Shown here: positions 45,046 through 54,636 of the stretch, in pieces
How the letters are laid out: each line of letters starts with the position of its first letter
How positions within the stretch are numbered: the first letter of the stretch is position 1
Origin: a virus
Direction: 5' to 3' (one strand)
Virus record (IMG/VR): IMGVR_UViG_3300002334_000164
Location: 1-63,319 of that record
DNA: 63,319 nt
Notes under the pieces: generated by a model
Database searches by the model: none
Told to the model about the DNA's origin: nothing
The model's input: the letters and a program-made list of their open reading frames with translations, nothing else
Translations under genes and position numbers: made by a program

Positions 45046-45825
45046 ATGACCGCGATAACCTCAACTCCAACGCACATCATGATGACTGATGCTTGCACTT
45101 TGCTTCCACAAGACCGTGACATTGCCGGGCATTGGGCGCAGGATTTGGTATCTGGCAATCCTGCGTTTCGGTATATTGTTGGGAAGTACATTGAAGCAGA
45201 CAATCCGAACCGCAACATGCAGCAGTGGGTGTTGGCCGATCTTCCGGAAGCTCAGGGAAGCATCAAGAACTCCCCATTGAATGTGCTCCATCGTCAACAG
45301 CACATAGTTGGTTCTTTCTTGGGAAGTGAGTTGCTCTATCCCAAGGGTGGCGATTCCGCGGACGAAATCAATCCTTTCATTGAGGCTCTATCTGCATTCT
45401 GGGCTGCCTGTTTTCCTGATGAGATGAAAGTCGTCGAGAAGGCTCACAATCAGGGCAGTCTTTTCTACTCGATGGAGTGCATCGGTGAGAGCATGACTTT
45501 CATCCGCCCTGATGGCACCCGCTCAAAAGAGATGCCCTACGTTGGCGCGCATAGCGACAAGTACGGCGAAGACGGAGCAAACCCGGAGAACATTCGGCAG
45601 ATCAACAAGCCTCTGTTTCTTGGTGGTGCCCTCATATTCCCACCTAAACGACCTGGGTGGAAAGATGCCAAGATCTACCAGGTGGCGGACCTAGTTGAAG
45701 CTAATCAACAGGAAGCAGAAGACCTGTACATCACGTTCGAAGCGGGTTCCCCACACCTTGATTCGGACGTTTGGGAGTCGATGATGCTTGAGGTGTTGAC
45801 TTCAGCTAAGGGCATTGAAGGTTAA
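45046..45825 (+). CDS. Capsid maturation protease-like protein
   Basis: A 259-residue protein in the slot between portal and scaffold/capsid. SPLNVLHRQQHIVGSFLGSE has the paired His of prohead proteases, and GSLFYSMECIGESMTFIRPD carries a Ser that could be the nucleophile. The N-terminal RNMQQWVLADLPEAQGSIKN matches the substrate-side region of such enzymes as I remember them. It would trim the scaffold and capsid precursors. A non-catalytic head protein is the alternative. Confidence 0.6.
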   Translation: MTAITSTPTHIMMTDACTLLPQDRDIAGHWAQDLVSGNPAFRYIVGKYIEADNPNRNMQQWVLADLPEAQGSIKNSPLNVLHRQQHIVGSFLGSELLYPKGGDSADEINPFIEALSAFWAACFPDEMKVVEKAHNQGSLFYSMECIGESMTFIRPDGTRSKEMPYVGAHSDKYGEDGANPENIRQINKPLFLGGALIFPPKRPGWKDAKIYQVADLVEANQQEAEDLYITFEAGSPHLDSDVWESMMLEVLTSAKGIEG

Positions 45826-45864
45826 ATACTACAATACATCGAAACACTGCCGAAGATTACAAGC

Positions 45865-46617
45865 ATGAGTTCCATTACAGCAGATGTTAAGAAGAAGCAC
45901 GACCTTCTTCTGGAACACAAGCCGTCCGATGCGTCACATGATGCTTCGACTTGTCCAGTGTGTGAGTTGGGAGACGGACCCCTTTCTCTTGCACACGATG
46001 ACTCTCCACAAGGAGGTGCAGTACAAATGAGCGAATATACAGAAGAGCAGGTTCAGGCCCGTGTAGCCGAAGCGATCGCACCAATTCAAGCAAAGTTGGA
46101 TGAAGTCGTTGCGTCTCAGGACCAAGCCTCAAACGACGCTCGTATCGCAGAGCTGGTCGAAGCCCATGAAGCGGCAGTAGCCGAACTTCAGGCCGAGGTC
46201 GATGCTGCTACCGCTGCTGCTGGATCTGCATCGAAGGCGTACGAGGATCTCGTTGCCTACCTTACAGAAGAGCAGGAGAAGGCAGACGCAAGCGCTGCGT
46301 TCGAAGTTCGGAAGACTGAGGTTGCTGAGGTTATCGGCGATCGATTCTCTGATGAATACGTCGAAGCAAATGTTAGTCGCTGGGCTTCTCTTGAAGCCGA
46401 AGCGTTCGAAGCCCTTATTGCCGACTGGGAAGCAGCATCAGTTGCATCCAAGGCAGCAGCAAAGGCAAAGTCAGCCACTTCAGCGTCCGCCCCAGTTACT
46501 GCCATGACGGCAGGAGCTGCGTCGAACGATGACGAGGCTCAAGATGTTGCTTCAATCCGCAAGGGATTGCAACTTAACCGCCAGGCAGTACGTGCTGTCG
46601 GCGCTCGCACATACTAG
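45865..46617 (+). CDS. Scaffold-like coiled-coil protein with a strong internal start
   Basis: A 250-residue Ala/Glu-rich protein. Residues 1-54 include CPVCELGDG, a possible metal or interaction knuckle. From M55 (SEYTEEQVQARVAEAIAPIQ) a long coiled coil runs to about residue 200, ending with a basic helix (NRQAVRAVGART) that may bind the shell. This is the typical scaffold shape and the position fits. ATG 46027 has the strong site AAGGAGG 10 bases upstream, while ATG 45865 has none, so a shorter 196-residue form may be made. Confidence 0.7.
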   Translation: MSSITADVKKKHDLLLEHKPSDASHDASTCPVCELGDGPLSLAHDDSPQGGAVQMSEYTEEQVQARVAEAIAPIQAKLDEVVASQDQASNDARIAELVEAHEAAVAELQAEVDAATAAAGSASKAYEDLVAYLTEEQEKADASAAFEVRKTEVAEVIGDRFSDEYVEANVSRWASLEAEAFEALIADWEAASVASKAAAKAKSATSASAPVTAMTAGAASNDDEAQDVASIRKGLQLNRQAVRAVGARTY

Positions 46618-46629
46618 GAGGTATGACAC

Positions 46630-47205
46630 GTGAGTAACTATGGACGCAATTTCGTCCTCACTGTGCCACCTCATGGTCGCGATCGGAAGGGCCGTTTCTA
46701 TAACGCACAAGGCGCAGCGATTCCGATCGGTGTTCCAGTTGTAGCAACTGACGGAACGCCAAACGCGTTGGGCCTAGAGCCTGTCACGTTGGCGACTCTG
46801 CCTCAGGCTCCTCCTCTCGCAGGTCGTGGTGGTATCGCAGTCTACGAGTACGGTCCCAACGCATTCGAGGGTACCGATCCGGCCTTAACGGTCGGTAGTG
46901 ATTTGGACACTGTTCCAGATACTAACGCAGTTCAGGTTGTTAGTGGGGCCTATATCAAGGTTCTTCTCATCAACACTGCAGCATCATCTCTCTTCCTCAA
47001 CACACGGACTTACACAGGCCGCGTGATGGTAGCAGGGTTGAATGGTGCAACTAGCTCGATTGCAGTAGGGGATTACCTTACTCCGGGCTCAGGAAACGAC
47101 ACCGACGGATACTGGAATGAAACCACAACTGCTTCTGAAGCATGGATGGTTGTCACGAAGGTAGACGCTGATCGAGATGAGCTTGAAGCTCAGCTCACTT
47201 TCTAA
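46630..47205 (+). CDS. Capsid decoration-like protein
   Basis: A 191-residue beta-rich, Gly/Thr-rich protein starting at GTG 46630 (AGGAGGTATGACAC upstream), reading VSNYGRNFVLTVPPHGRDRK. It lies immediately before the capsid gene, the usual site for decoration or head-stabilising proteins. No domain is recognised by eye, so the role is from position and composition. Confidence 0.55.
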   Translation: MSNYGRNFVLTVPPHGRDRKGRFYNAQGAAIPIGVPVVATDGTPNALGLEPVTLATLPQAPPLAGRGGIAVYEYGPNAFEGTDPALTVGSDLDTVPDTNAVQVVSGAYIKVLLINTAASSLFLNTRTYTGRVMVAGLNGATSSIAVGDYLTPGSGNDTDGYWNETTTASEAWMVVTKVDADRDELEAQLTF

Positions 47206-47221
47206 GGAGGAGGTGAACAAA

Positions 47222-48178
47222 ATGGGAACATCCACATACATCGATAACCTCGGTCGCAACAGCGAAGAGCGTGCAAAGATTCAGGCAGAGATCGCAATGG
47301 TCAACGCCGATGCAGAAGAGAACTGGGACGATCCTGCATGGCGTAAGACCATGGCTCAGGAAATGTCAGAGACAATTCTGCAAGGATTCGAGCACGAAAA
47401 CCTCCTCCAGATTATGAGCCAGGTTGAGAATGCACCGTTCAACGGTCGGATTCTGATTAAGGAAGTCCGTGGTCTCCGCGCTCATTGGGTTGCGCGTGGC
47501 GGTTACATCGAAGTTAGCACGTTGCGTTCAAACGTAATGGAGCTTCCTCGGGACACCATCGGATTCCACGTGATGGACTTCGAAGACAAGATTCGGACTA
47601 ACTTCGCTGAGACTCAGAGTGACTTGATTACTCTTGGTCAGGAGCGAATGGATGCTGAGGTAAACCTCCGGGTTCTAGCTCTCTTCCAGTCTGCAATCGG
47701 TACTGGTTCTGACTTCTACGTCAGCGGCGCAGGTCTTAGCCTGTCTGCATTGAACACAGCACTTCGTGAGGTTCGTGACGAAAGCAAGGTCAACGAAGTT
47801 GTCATTGTTGGTCGGTCGACTATGACCGATCAGATTATGGACAACCTCCTCGGCGGCTCTTTCAATGGTTCTGGCTTCCTGCCAGAAACTAACGAACAGC
47901 TTGTCAAGCGTGGTGTCTTGGGCGTTTATCGTAACGCTAGGATCCTCACTCTTGTCAACCACAAGGATGACGCTGACATCAGCTTCTTCCCTGCAAACGA
48001 ACTTTATGTCGTCGCTCGCGATGCCAGCAAGTTTGCTTTCTGGGGCGGTCTGATGTTCAAGGAGTACAGCGAACTCGACGCTTGGTACTGGCACTACATT
48101 GCCCGCCGTGATTTCGGTGGCGTAGTTCATCGTCCTGAGCGTATGCGCCGGATGGTCGACACTAGCATCTCAGCTTAG
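47222..48178 (+). CDS. Major capsid protein (HK97-like fold)
   Basis: A 318-residue protein with the HK97 order. A helical N-arm (NAEENW-type EEERAKIQAEIAM region) is followed by the E-loop area LIKEVRGLRAHWVARGGYIE. The spine helix FAETQSDLITLGQERMDAEV comes next, then the P-domain strand VIVGRSTMTDQIMDNLLGGS. The A-domain VLGVYRNARILTLVNHKDDA and the closing ASKFAFWGGLMFKEYSELDA complete it. ATG 47222 has AAGGAGGAGG upstream. A TTCG-loop terminator follows, so it probably ends a high-level transcript. Confidence 0.85.
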   Translation: MGTSTYIDNLGRNSEERAKIQAEIAMVNADAEENWDDPAWRKTMAQEMSETILQGFEHENLLQIMSQVENAPFNGRILIKEVRGLRAHWVARGGYIEVSTLRSNVMELPRDTIGFHVMDFEDKIRTNFAETQSDLITLGQERMDAEVNLRVLALFQSAIGTGSDFYVSGAGLSLSALNTALREVRDESKVNEVVIVGRSTMTDQIMDNLLGGSFNGSGFLPETNEQLVKRGVLGVYRNARILTLVNHKDDADISFFPANELYVVARDASKFAFWGGLMFKEYSELDAWYWHYIARRDFGGVVHRPERMRRMVDTSISA

Positions 48179-48210
48179 TCGATTGATCTAGCGAAATAGC
48201 GCTAAAAGGG

Positions 48211-48236
48211 CCCTCGGTTTCGACCGGGGGTTCTTT
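48211..48236 (+). terminator. Intrinsic terminator after the capsid gene
   Basis: CCCTCGGT (48211-48218), the stable loop TTCG and ACCGGGGG (48223-48230) form an 8-bp stem followed by TTCTTT. This is a canonical Rho-independent terminator 33 bases after the capsid stop. Confidence 0.85.
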
Positions 48237-48271
48237 CGTCGTGCCCCGAACTTTATTCGAATTGCCATGTA

Positions 48272-48300
48272 TTGTCTGGTTAAGCAAGCTACAGTACTGT
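48272..48300 (+). promoter_or_regulatory. Candidate promoter after the capsid terminator
   Basis: TTGTCT (48272-48277), a 17-bp spacer and TACTGT (48295-48300) give a promoter for the gene at 48336, reached after the terminator. A ribosome site AGGAGAG follows. Confidence 0.45.
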
Positions 48301-48335
48301 TTGCATGCAATCTACGTAGATCAGGAGAGAGCAGT

Positions 48336-48896
48336 ATGGCAAGCCAATCGAAAGAACAGTGGAAGAATGTGAGCCGTGGCATCGCATTGGTTAACGTGTA
48401 CGACTCCACCGGGAATCGCGTCGACCAGGAAATAGTCCGCTCCGGTCGCACTGTTGTCTTGTCACCCGAAGAGCGACGTCTTCTCAACCAGGATCGCACA
48501 GCTAGTGATTCTTTGGATATTTTCTCTAATGGGGTTTTGAGGCCTCTGTCTTTGGCAGACGACAGCGAAGACCTTTCTGAGAATCCAAATCACATGACCG
48601 AGGGTGACATGCGAGACATTTTCAGCCTCCGTAACCATCTCAAATTTAAGTCTGCTCTGTCTGAAATAGAGTCGGTACCCGTCCTGCAGCGGCTTTTGTT
48701 TCTTGTGGATAACGACGACGACGAGGGTGATGAGAGTCTAAACCCGACAGTGAAGCAACGTGAGAGCATCGTCACTCGTCTTGACAAACTTCAGGTTCGT
48801 GCTGTGGATGTAGTCGAGGTCACCAATGTTGGCCATGTGAGTGGGAGCTTCGGCGAAGACGAACGCAGTCAGGTGCAACCTTTCCGCTCCGAATAG
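48336..48896 (+). CDS. Hypothetical virion-region protein
   Basis: A 186-residue acidic protein from ATG 48336 (CAGGAGAGAGCAGT upstream), beginning MASQSKEQWKNVSRGIALVN. A beta-like front, RGIALVNVYDSTGNRV, precedes a charged helical half. It stands alone between two terminators, next to the capsid gene, so it may be a head or fibre accessory. Function unknown. Confidence 0.55.
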   Translation: MASQSKEQWKNVSRGIALVNVYDSTGNRVDQEIVRSGRTVVLSPEERRLLNQDRTASDSLDIFSNGVLRPLSLADDSEDLSENPNHMTEGDMRDIFSLRNHLKFKSALSEIESVPVLQRLLFLVDNDDDEGDESLNPTVKQRESIVTRLDKLQVRAVDVVEVTNVGHVSGSFGEDERSQVQPFRSE

Positions 48897-48945
48897 GACG
48901 CTGACAGTAATAGATCAAATACCTGTGCGGTAGTTGACGAAGGAC

Positions 48946-48967
48946 GCCCCTCAAAGAGGGGCTCTTT
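48946..48967 (+). terminator. Intrinsic terminator before the fibre gene
   Basis: GCCCCTC (48946-48952), loop AAA and GAGGGGC (48956-48962) form a 7-bp GC stem followed by TCTTT. It ends the transcript of the upstream gene. Confidence 0.8.
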
Positions 48968-48985
48968 CGCGTCGATAAGAGGTAG

Positions 48986-51900
48986 ATGAATACTGATATT
49001 CCACCAGTACTTAAAGAGATCACTATCTACGAAGCGGCCACTTACTTTAAGGAGTTTGCTGTCGTTGACGTCGACGGCGCCGTCGTAGACATTTCAGGCT
49101 GGACAGGTGAAGCTCTTGCCGTCACTGCTATAGGTGGAGTCCTTCAGGGTACTTTCGAAGTCCACATCGTTGATGGATCAGCTGGCACCTTCTCTTTGTA
49201 CATGAGCGAGTCACAGACAGCTAACATGTCTGTGGGTGTTTACGACGTCATCTTGACCAGCGATGAAGCTACACCTGGTTTGTACGCTGTCAGGCACGGT
49301 CCTCTTGATTTCGTGAGAGAGGCATCCTATAGCAGCGTTGTTGAGGGTGTCCCTCTCCCCGACGTGGAGAGCCTCAACGATCTCACAGACGTAGTACTCG
49401 TCACTCCTCTTAGCGGGCAGGTGTTGTCGTACAATGGCACCACGTGGGTCAATTCTGCAGCCTCAGGCTTGGGTGACATGCTGGCGTCCACTTACGACCC
49501 AGCGACAATTGCGGAGCAACTGGTTGGTCTCACGGCGACTCAGACGTTAACCAACAAGACGCTGACTGCGCCTGTCATCTCCGGGAACCTGACTACTGAC
49601 GGTCTGATTGACGGCGTCGATGTCGCTACAGATGTGGCAGCCAACACCGCGAAGGTGACTTACCCTTCAGCTGATAGCACCAAGCTAGCTGGCATCGAAA
49701 CAGCCGCCGACGTGACGGACGAAACTAATGTGGCAGCGACGGCATCAGTCATAGCTAATACCGCGAAAGTCACGAATGCCAATCACACAGGTGAAGTTAC
49801 TGGTAGTACCGCTCTGACGGTTGACAAGACGGTTATCTCGGGACAGACTTTGGTCACGGCTGTAGGAGCTGACCATGTACTCATCGGCGACGCATCTAAT
49901 GCAGACAATCTGAAGAGGGCACTTGTTTCTGATTTGACTGGTGGTGGTATCGCCAACATTGTCGAGGACGCAACGCCTCAGCTTGGCGGCAACTTGGATG
50001 TCAACGGCTTCACTGTGGACGGCCGCGATCCATCAGTCGACGGAACCAAGCTCGACGCCATTGAAGACAACGCAACAATAGACCAGACGAATGCTGAGAT
50101 TCGTACCGCCGTAGAGGCGGCTACAGACAGCAATGTTTTCACCGATAACGACCACACGAAACTGAACGCGATTGAAGCGCTAGCTGATGTAACTGATGTC
50201 GCAAACGTCGGAACAGCTGGTGCGCCGATAATTTCAGCTGGCGCTGGTGCGCCCTCGTCCACACCCACTAAAGTCGGCGACGTATACGTTGATACGACTG
50301 GTGACAACGTATATGCGGCAGCTGGTACTGCGTCCTCAGCCGATTGGAAGCAAGCCACTGGAGCGGGCGGTGGAGACTTGCTCGCTGCAAACAACCTGTC
50401 CGACGTTGCTAGCGCTCCGACGTCACGGACCAACCTAGGTTTGGCAATCGGATCTGACGTACAAGCTCACGACGCCGTGCTTGACGCTACGACAGCGTCG
50501 TTCCTTATCGCTGACGAGACCAAGCTAGATGCCATCGAAGCTCTGGCGGACGTCACGGATACAACCAACGTCACTGCTGCTGGCGCACTGATGGATTCAG
50601 AAGTTGATGCTGACATAAAGACTCTGGCATTGCCAGCCAACACAACAATTACCGCTGCTGCTGCCACCGTTCTGGACGATGCCACTACGGGGGCCATGCT
50701 GACTACCTTGGGTGGTGCCACAGCAGCTCAGGGCACTACGGCCGATTCGGCGATGCAGGACCTGGTTGATGACGTCACTCCGCAATTGGGTGGCGCTCTA
50801 GATGTCAGCGGACAGTCCATTGTGTCTGTGTCGGCTGGTGACATACCACTAACGCCCGACACTACTGGCAATGTAATCATCGACGGAGTCAAGCATCCAC
50901 AAGCGGACGGATCAGCAAATCAGTTGATGAAGACTGATGGCGCAGCACAGCTTGCGTTTGCTGACGTCAACAGTCTTCCGGTTTCCCGTATCTCCGGTAG
51001 CACATACAGCACGATTCAGCACCTCCAAGACATTTTCCATTCTGTAGGTCTTACTTCAGGTGGTGTGATCACCGACGACGGCGACGGGACCATTACTGTA
51101 GCTACTGGTACTGGAGTAATCAGGGCGACTAACTCAGCTGTAGCGGAAATCCTCTTCTTTGACTGGGCAGCCGAGTCGGGTGTGGCTGTCGCTGTAACTG
51201 ATAATGCGATGAACTACGTTTACGCCGAGTACAACTCGGGGTCTCCACAGGCTGTAGCTACGATCTCAAAGCGCACCGATTTGATGACCAACGTTCTTCT
51301 CGGTACTGTTTACCGAGAGGGCACCGACCTTCATATCACTCTGTCTACAGCTCCTGGGGTAGGCAACCATGCCGCTCAGATGGTACAGAGAATGCACGAG
51401 ACGTTGCCATTCGCTCGGGCCTCTGGTGGTGTGCTATCTGAAATTGGCACCCGCAACATTGCGATTTCTGCCGGGTCTTGGTGGGATGGATTAACGAACT
51501 TTGCAACCAGCGCTCTAGACACGAGTGTTGCCGGAACATTCAGATATTTCTACTCTGATGGCTCTGGCGGGTTCACTGAGATCACTGCTCAAACGCAGAT
51601 CAACAACACTCAGTATGATGATGGCTCAGGCAGCTTGGCTACGCTTTCAAATAACAGGTATGGGGCTCACTGGGTCTACGTTTCACAGAATGATGCCTAT
51701 CTGGTAGTGTTCGGAACCGTTGATGGGACGCTGTCTGTTGCCGAAGATGCCCCTGAACCTTCGTCATTGCCTCCATTCTTTGCAGAAACACATGCTCGTC
51801 TCATTGGCAAGATTATCATCCTGAAATCAGCGTCAACGTTCCACTCTACACAGTCGGCGTTTGACCTAACATTCAGCCTACAGACAGCCTCAGATCATGG

Positions 51901-53962
51901 GGGCCTTGTCGGGCTCGGTGATGATGATCATTCACAATACATTCTGGTTGATGGTACTCGTGCACTAACAGGCGACCTCGCTACGTCGGGGACGTTCGAT
52001 GGTCGCGATGTGGCGGCTGACGGATCAAAGCTAGACGGCATCGAGACCTCTGCGACTGCCGATCAGACAAATGCTGAGATTCGTACGGCGGTGGAAGCCG
52101 CTACTGACAGCAACATCTTCACCGATGCTGAGAATACGAAACTCGGTGCCATCGAAGCTAGCGCTGATGTAACGGATGCTACTAATGTAGCGGCAGCTGG
52201 TGCTCCGATTATCACAGCCCAGGCAGGAGCGCCTTCGTCGACCCCAGCTACTGAGGGTGATATCAACATAGACACCACAGGTGACCGGGTATACATCGCG
52301 ACTGGCACCGTGTCATCTGCAGATTGGGACCTAGTCCCTATCACTGGTGCGCAGATAAAGGCTCTGTACGAAGCTGAATCTAACGCATTTACGGATACTA
52401 AGAACACCAAGCTGGCAGGTATCGAGACGGCTGCAGACGTAACCGACGAAACCAACGTTGCGGCCACTGCATCGGTAATAGCTAACTCGGCAAAGGTGAC
52501 CAACGCCAATCATACGGGTGACGTCACGGGTTCCACAGCTTTGACTGTTGACAAGACTGCCATTTCTGGGCAGGTTCTTGTTACTGCAGTTGGCACAGAC
52601 CACGTACTGATTGGAGATGCGTCTGATACAGATAATCTGAAGAAAGCCTTGGTGTCTGATCTAACGGGTAGTGGTATCGCTAACGTCGTAGAAGACACTT
52701 CACCTCAGCTTGGTGGTCATCTTGACGTTAACGGTCAGGTGATTGGTGACGGTACCCGCGAACTTCTGACTTTCGTCGAAGATGGTTCCGCCGTCAATCA
52801 CGTGGAGATTGAGAATCAAGCAACGGGTAGCGGTCCTATCGTCAGAGCTACGGGTGACGATGCCAATGTCGATCTTCATTTGGACACAAAGGGTACAGGC
52901 AACATCAAAGCCGACGACGACCTTGATGTCACTGGCAACGTTACGGTCACCGGCACCGTCGATGCACGTGATATCGCGACCGACGGATCAAAGCTAGATG
53001 GCATCGAGACTTCGGCAACGGCCGATCAAACTGACGCCGAAATTCGTACCGCGGTTGAAGCAGCAACTGATAGCAACGTCTTCACAGACAACGACCATAC
53101 GAAACTGAACGCCGTAGAAGCGTTAGCGGACGTCACTGACACAACTAACGTGACCTCTGCAGGCGCTCTGATGGATTCTGAAGTCGACGTCGACATCAAG
53201 ACCCTTGTGCTGCCAGCGAGTACAACAATTACGGCTGCAGCGGCTACCGTCCTAGACGACGCAACAGTAGCGGCAATGGTTGACACCCTTGGCGGGGCGA
53301 GCAGCGGAGGCACAGGAGGCCTCGCACGTCTTGTGTCTCCGAGCTTCACCACACCGGCCTTGGGGACCCCCAGTGCTGCTGTGTTGACGAACGCAACTGG
53401 CACAGCCGCTAGTCTAACAGTAGGAGCCACTACAGGGGTCGAAGCCGGTGCGGATGTAACAGATACAACCAATGTGACTGCAGCAGGCGCTCTGATGGAT
53501 TCAGAGGTTGATGCTGATATCAAGACTTTGGCACTTCCGGCTAATACGACCATCTCGACATTTGGCGCGACGGTAATTGATGACGCCAGTGCCGCAGCAG
53601 CTCGCGTGACGCTAGGTACTGATATCACCTCGGCTAGCGATGTTGATGATCTAACCAAGATCGCTGCTGTCAACTACACCGGCACTACCGACACTCTGGC
53701 GCTCACTGACGCTTTTGCGCTGCTGTACTACAGCAACGCTTCGCAGGTGACGGTCACGATACCAACCAATGCTTCGGTAGCGTTCGCTGTGGGTACCAGG
53801 ATTTGCTTGATGTCCACAGGAGCGGGTGGAATCACGCTAACAACTACATCTTTGACTCTGTTGGGATCTTCTCCGAACAAGACAGTCGTTCAGAATGAAG
53901 CGTTCTACATTGAGAAGGTCGCTACGGATACCTGGGCGATCATCGGAGGCACAGCAGCATGA
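48986..53962 (+). CDS. Very large repeat-built fibre or appendage protein
   Basis: A 1,658-residue virion protein. Residues 1-130 form an Ig-like lead region. Tandem blocks follow: KLAGIETAADVTDETNVAAT-type, DQTNAEIRTAVEAATDSN-type, SEVDADIKTLALPANTTITA-type, and a receptor-like middle (about 670-1000). The blocks occur two to four times each and resemble beta-helical shaft modules of phage fibres. The end has a compact beta domain (NYTGTTDTLALTDAF). Repeats that encode almost the same protein use very different codons. The gene lies between capsid and connector genes, an unusual place for a tail fibre, so it could be a head fibre. Start ATG 48986 has AGAGGTAG. Confidence 0.75.
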   Translation: MNTDIPPVLKEITIYEAATYFKEFAVVDVDGAVVDISGWTGEALAVTAIGGVLQGTFEVHIVDGSAGTFSLYMSESQTANMSVGVYDVILTSDEATPGLYAVRHGPLDFVREASYSSVVEGVPLPDVESLNDLTDVVLVTPLSGQVLSYNGTTWVNSAASGLGDMLASTYDPATIAEQLVGLTATQTLTNKTLTAPVISGNLTTDGLIDGVDVATDVAANTAKVTYPSADSTKLAGIETAADVTDETNVAATASVIANTAKVTNANHTGEVTGSTALTVDKTVISGQTLVTAVGADHVLIGDASNADNLKRALVSDLTGGGIANIVEDATPQLGGNLDVNGFTVDGRDPSVDGTKLDAIEDNATIDQTNAEIRTAVEAATDSNVFTDNDHTKLNAIEALADVTDVANVGTAGAPIISAGAGAPSSTPTKVGDVYVDTTGDNVYAAAGTASSADWKQATGAGGGDLLAANNLSDVASAPTSRTNLGLAIGSDVQAHDAVLDATTASFLIADETKLDAIEALADVTDTTNVTAAGALMDSEVDADIKTLALPANTTITAAAATVLDDATTGAMLTTLGGATAAQGTTADSAMQDLVDDVTPQLGGALDVSGQSIVSVSAGDIPLTPDTTGNVIIDGVKHPQADGSANQLMKTDGAAQLAFADVNSLPVSRISGSTYSTIQHLQDIFHSVGLTSGGVITDDGDGTITVATGTGVIRATNSAVAEILFFDWAAESGVAVAVTDNAMNYVYAEYNSGSPQAVATISKRTDLMTNVLLGTVYREGTDLHITLSTAPGVGNHAAQMVQRMHETLPFARASGGVLSEIGTRNIAISAGSWWDGLTNFATSALDTSVAGTFRYFYSDGSGGFTEITAQTQINNTQYDDGSGSLATLSNNRYGAHWVYVSQNDAYLVVFGTVDGTLSVAEDAPEPSSLPPFFAETHARLIGKIIILKSASTFHSTQSAFDLTFSLQTASDHGGLVGLGDDDHSQYILVDGTRALTGDLATSGTFDGRDVAADGSKLDGIETSATADQTNAEIRTAVEAATDSNIFTDAENTKLGAIEASADVTDATNVAAAGAPIITAQAGAPSSTPATEGDINIDTTGDRVYIATGTVSSADWDLVPITGAQIKALYEAESNAFTDTKNTKLAGIETAADVTDETNVAATASVIANSAKVTNANHTGDVTGSTALTVDKTAISGQVLVTAVGTDHVLIGDASDTDNLKKALVSDLTGSGIANVVEDTSPQLGGHLDVNGQVIGDGTRELLTFVEDGSAVNHVEIENQATGSGPIVRATGDDANVDLHLDTKGTGNIKADDDLDVTGNVTVTGTVDARDIATDGSKLDGIETSATADQTDAEIRTAVEAATDSNVFTDNDHTKLNAVEALADVTDTTNVTSAGALMDSEVDVDIKTLVLPASTTITAAAATVLDDATVAAMVDTLGGASSGGTGGLARLVSPSFTTPALGTPSAAVLTNATGTAASLTVGATTGVEAGADVTDTTNVTAAGALMDSEVDADIKTLALPANTTISTFGATVIDDASAAAARVTLGTDITSASDVDDLTKIAAVNYTGTTDTLALTDAFALLYYSNASQVTVTIPTNASVAFAVGTRICLMSTGAGGITLTTTSLTLLGSSPNKTVVQNEAFYIEKVATDTWAIIGGTAA

Positions 53963-54636
53963 CTCTACTGATCCCTCTTGGAGGGATACTCCAACAGCAG
54001 GGCGCCGCTGAGGCGGACCCACCTGACTTTCGATCTGTTGCAACAGCACAGATTGACAACTCGGAGACCATTACGATCGGGAAACCCGCAGGCACAGTTC
54101 AGAATGACGTTATGATTTGCCTCATTGGGACTTCATCTGTTACAGCGACACAGCCGACCCTGGCAGGCTGGACTGAAGTGGGCTCGGGTCTATCGGGTTC
54201 TAGTATGTCAGGAGCTTCTTGGTGCTACTATAGAGTAGCGGGTGCGTCTGAGGGCTCTGATTACACATTTGACGGTTTGAGGTCCACCGACGATTCGTCA
54301 GGGTTTATCGCTTCTCTCACGGGTATAGATACCAGTACTCCGTTTGACGCATTTGGCGCCAGTCAGGGGGGTTCCCCAAACACCACCTCTGTCACTACTG
54401 TTGTGAATAACGCCTATATTGTTGGTCTTACGCATTCAGATAGTTCGGGTGCCCAGTCGTATTCTTCTAGTAGTTTCGATGCCGAACGCCTAGATTTTCG
54501 CTTCACGAACAAGGATCACATAATGGCTATGTACACGGAAGACGATGCAGGAGCGGCCGGGCTAAAGAACCGGACTGTTGCCTTTACAGGGGGTGGGGCC
54601 GGACTTTGGGTGGTTAGTTTCCAGCCAGCATCATGA
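53959..54636 (+). CDS. Minor structural protein
   Basis: A 225-residue Ser/Thr/Gly-rich beta protein that starts within the fibre stop (ATGA). MTLLIPLGGILQQQGAAEAD is followed by a repeated Gly/Ser-Asp pattern and FGASQGGSPNTTSVTTVVNN. Composition suggests an extracellular, beta-sandwich or lectin-like part that may sit with the fibre. Confidence 0.5.
   Translation: MTLLIPLGGILQQQGAAEADPPDFRSVATAQIDNSETITIGKPAGTVQNDVMICLIGTSSVTATQPTLAGWTEVGSGLSGSSMSGASWCYYRVAGASEGSDYTFDGLRSTDDSSGFIASLTGIDTSTPFDAFGASQGGSPNTTSVTTVVNNAYIVGLTHSDSSGAQSYSSSSFDAERLDFRFTNKDHIMAMYTEDDAGAAGLKNRTVAFTGGGAGLWVVSFQPAS

Noticed and set aside
53026-53673. Reverse-strand open frame of 215 codons opposite the fibre gene
   Set aside because: The same reverse frame recurs over each fibre repeat, so it is a shadow of repeated codons rather than a gene.
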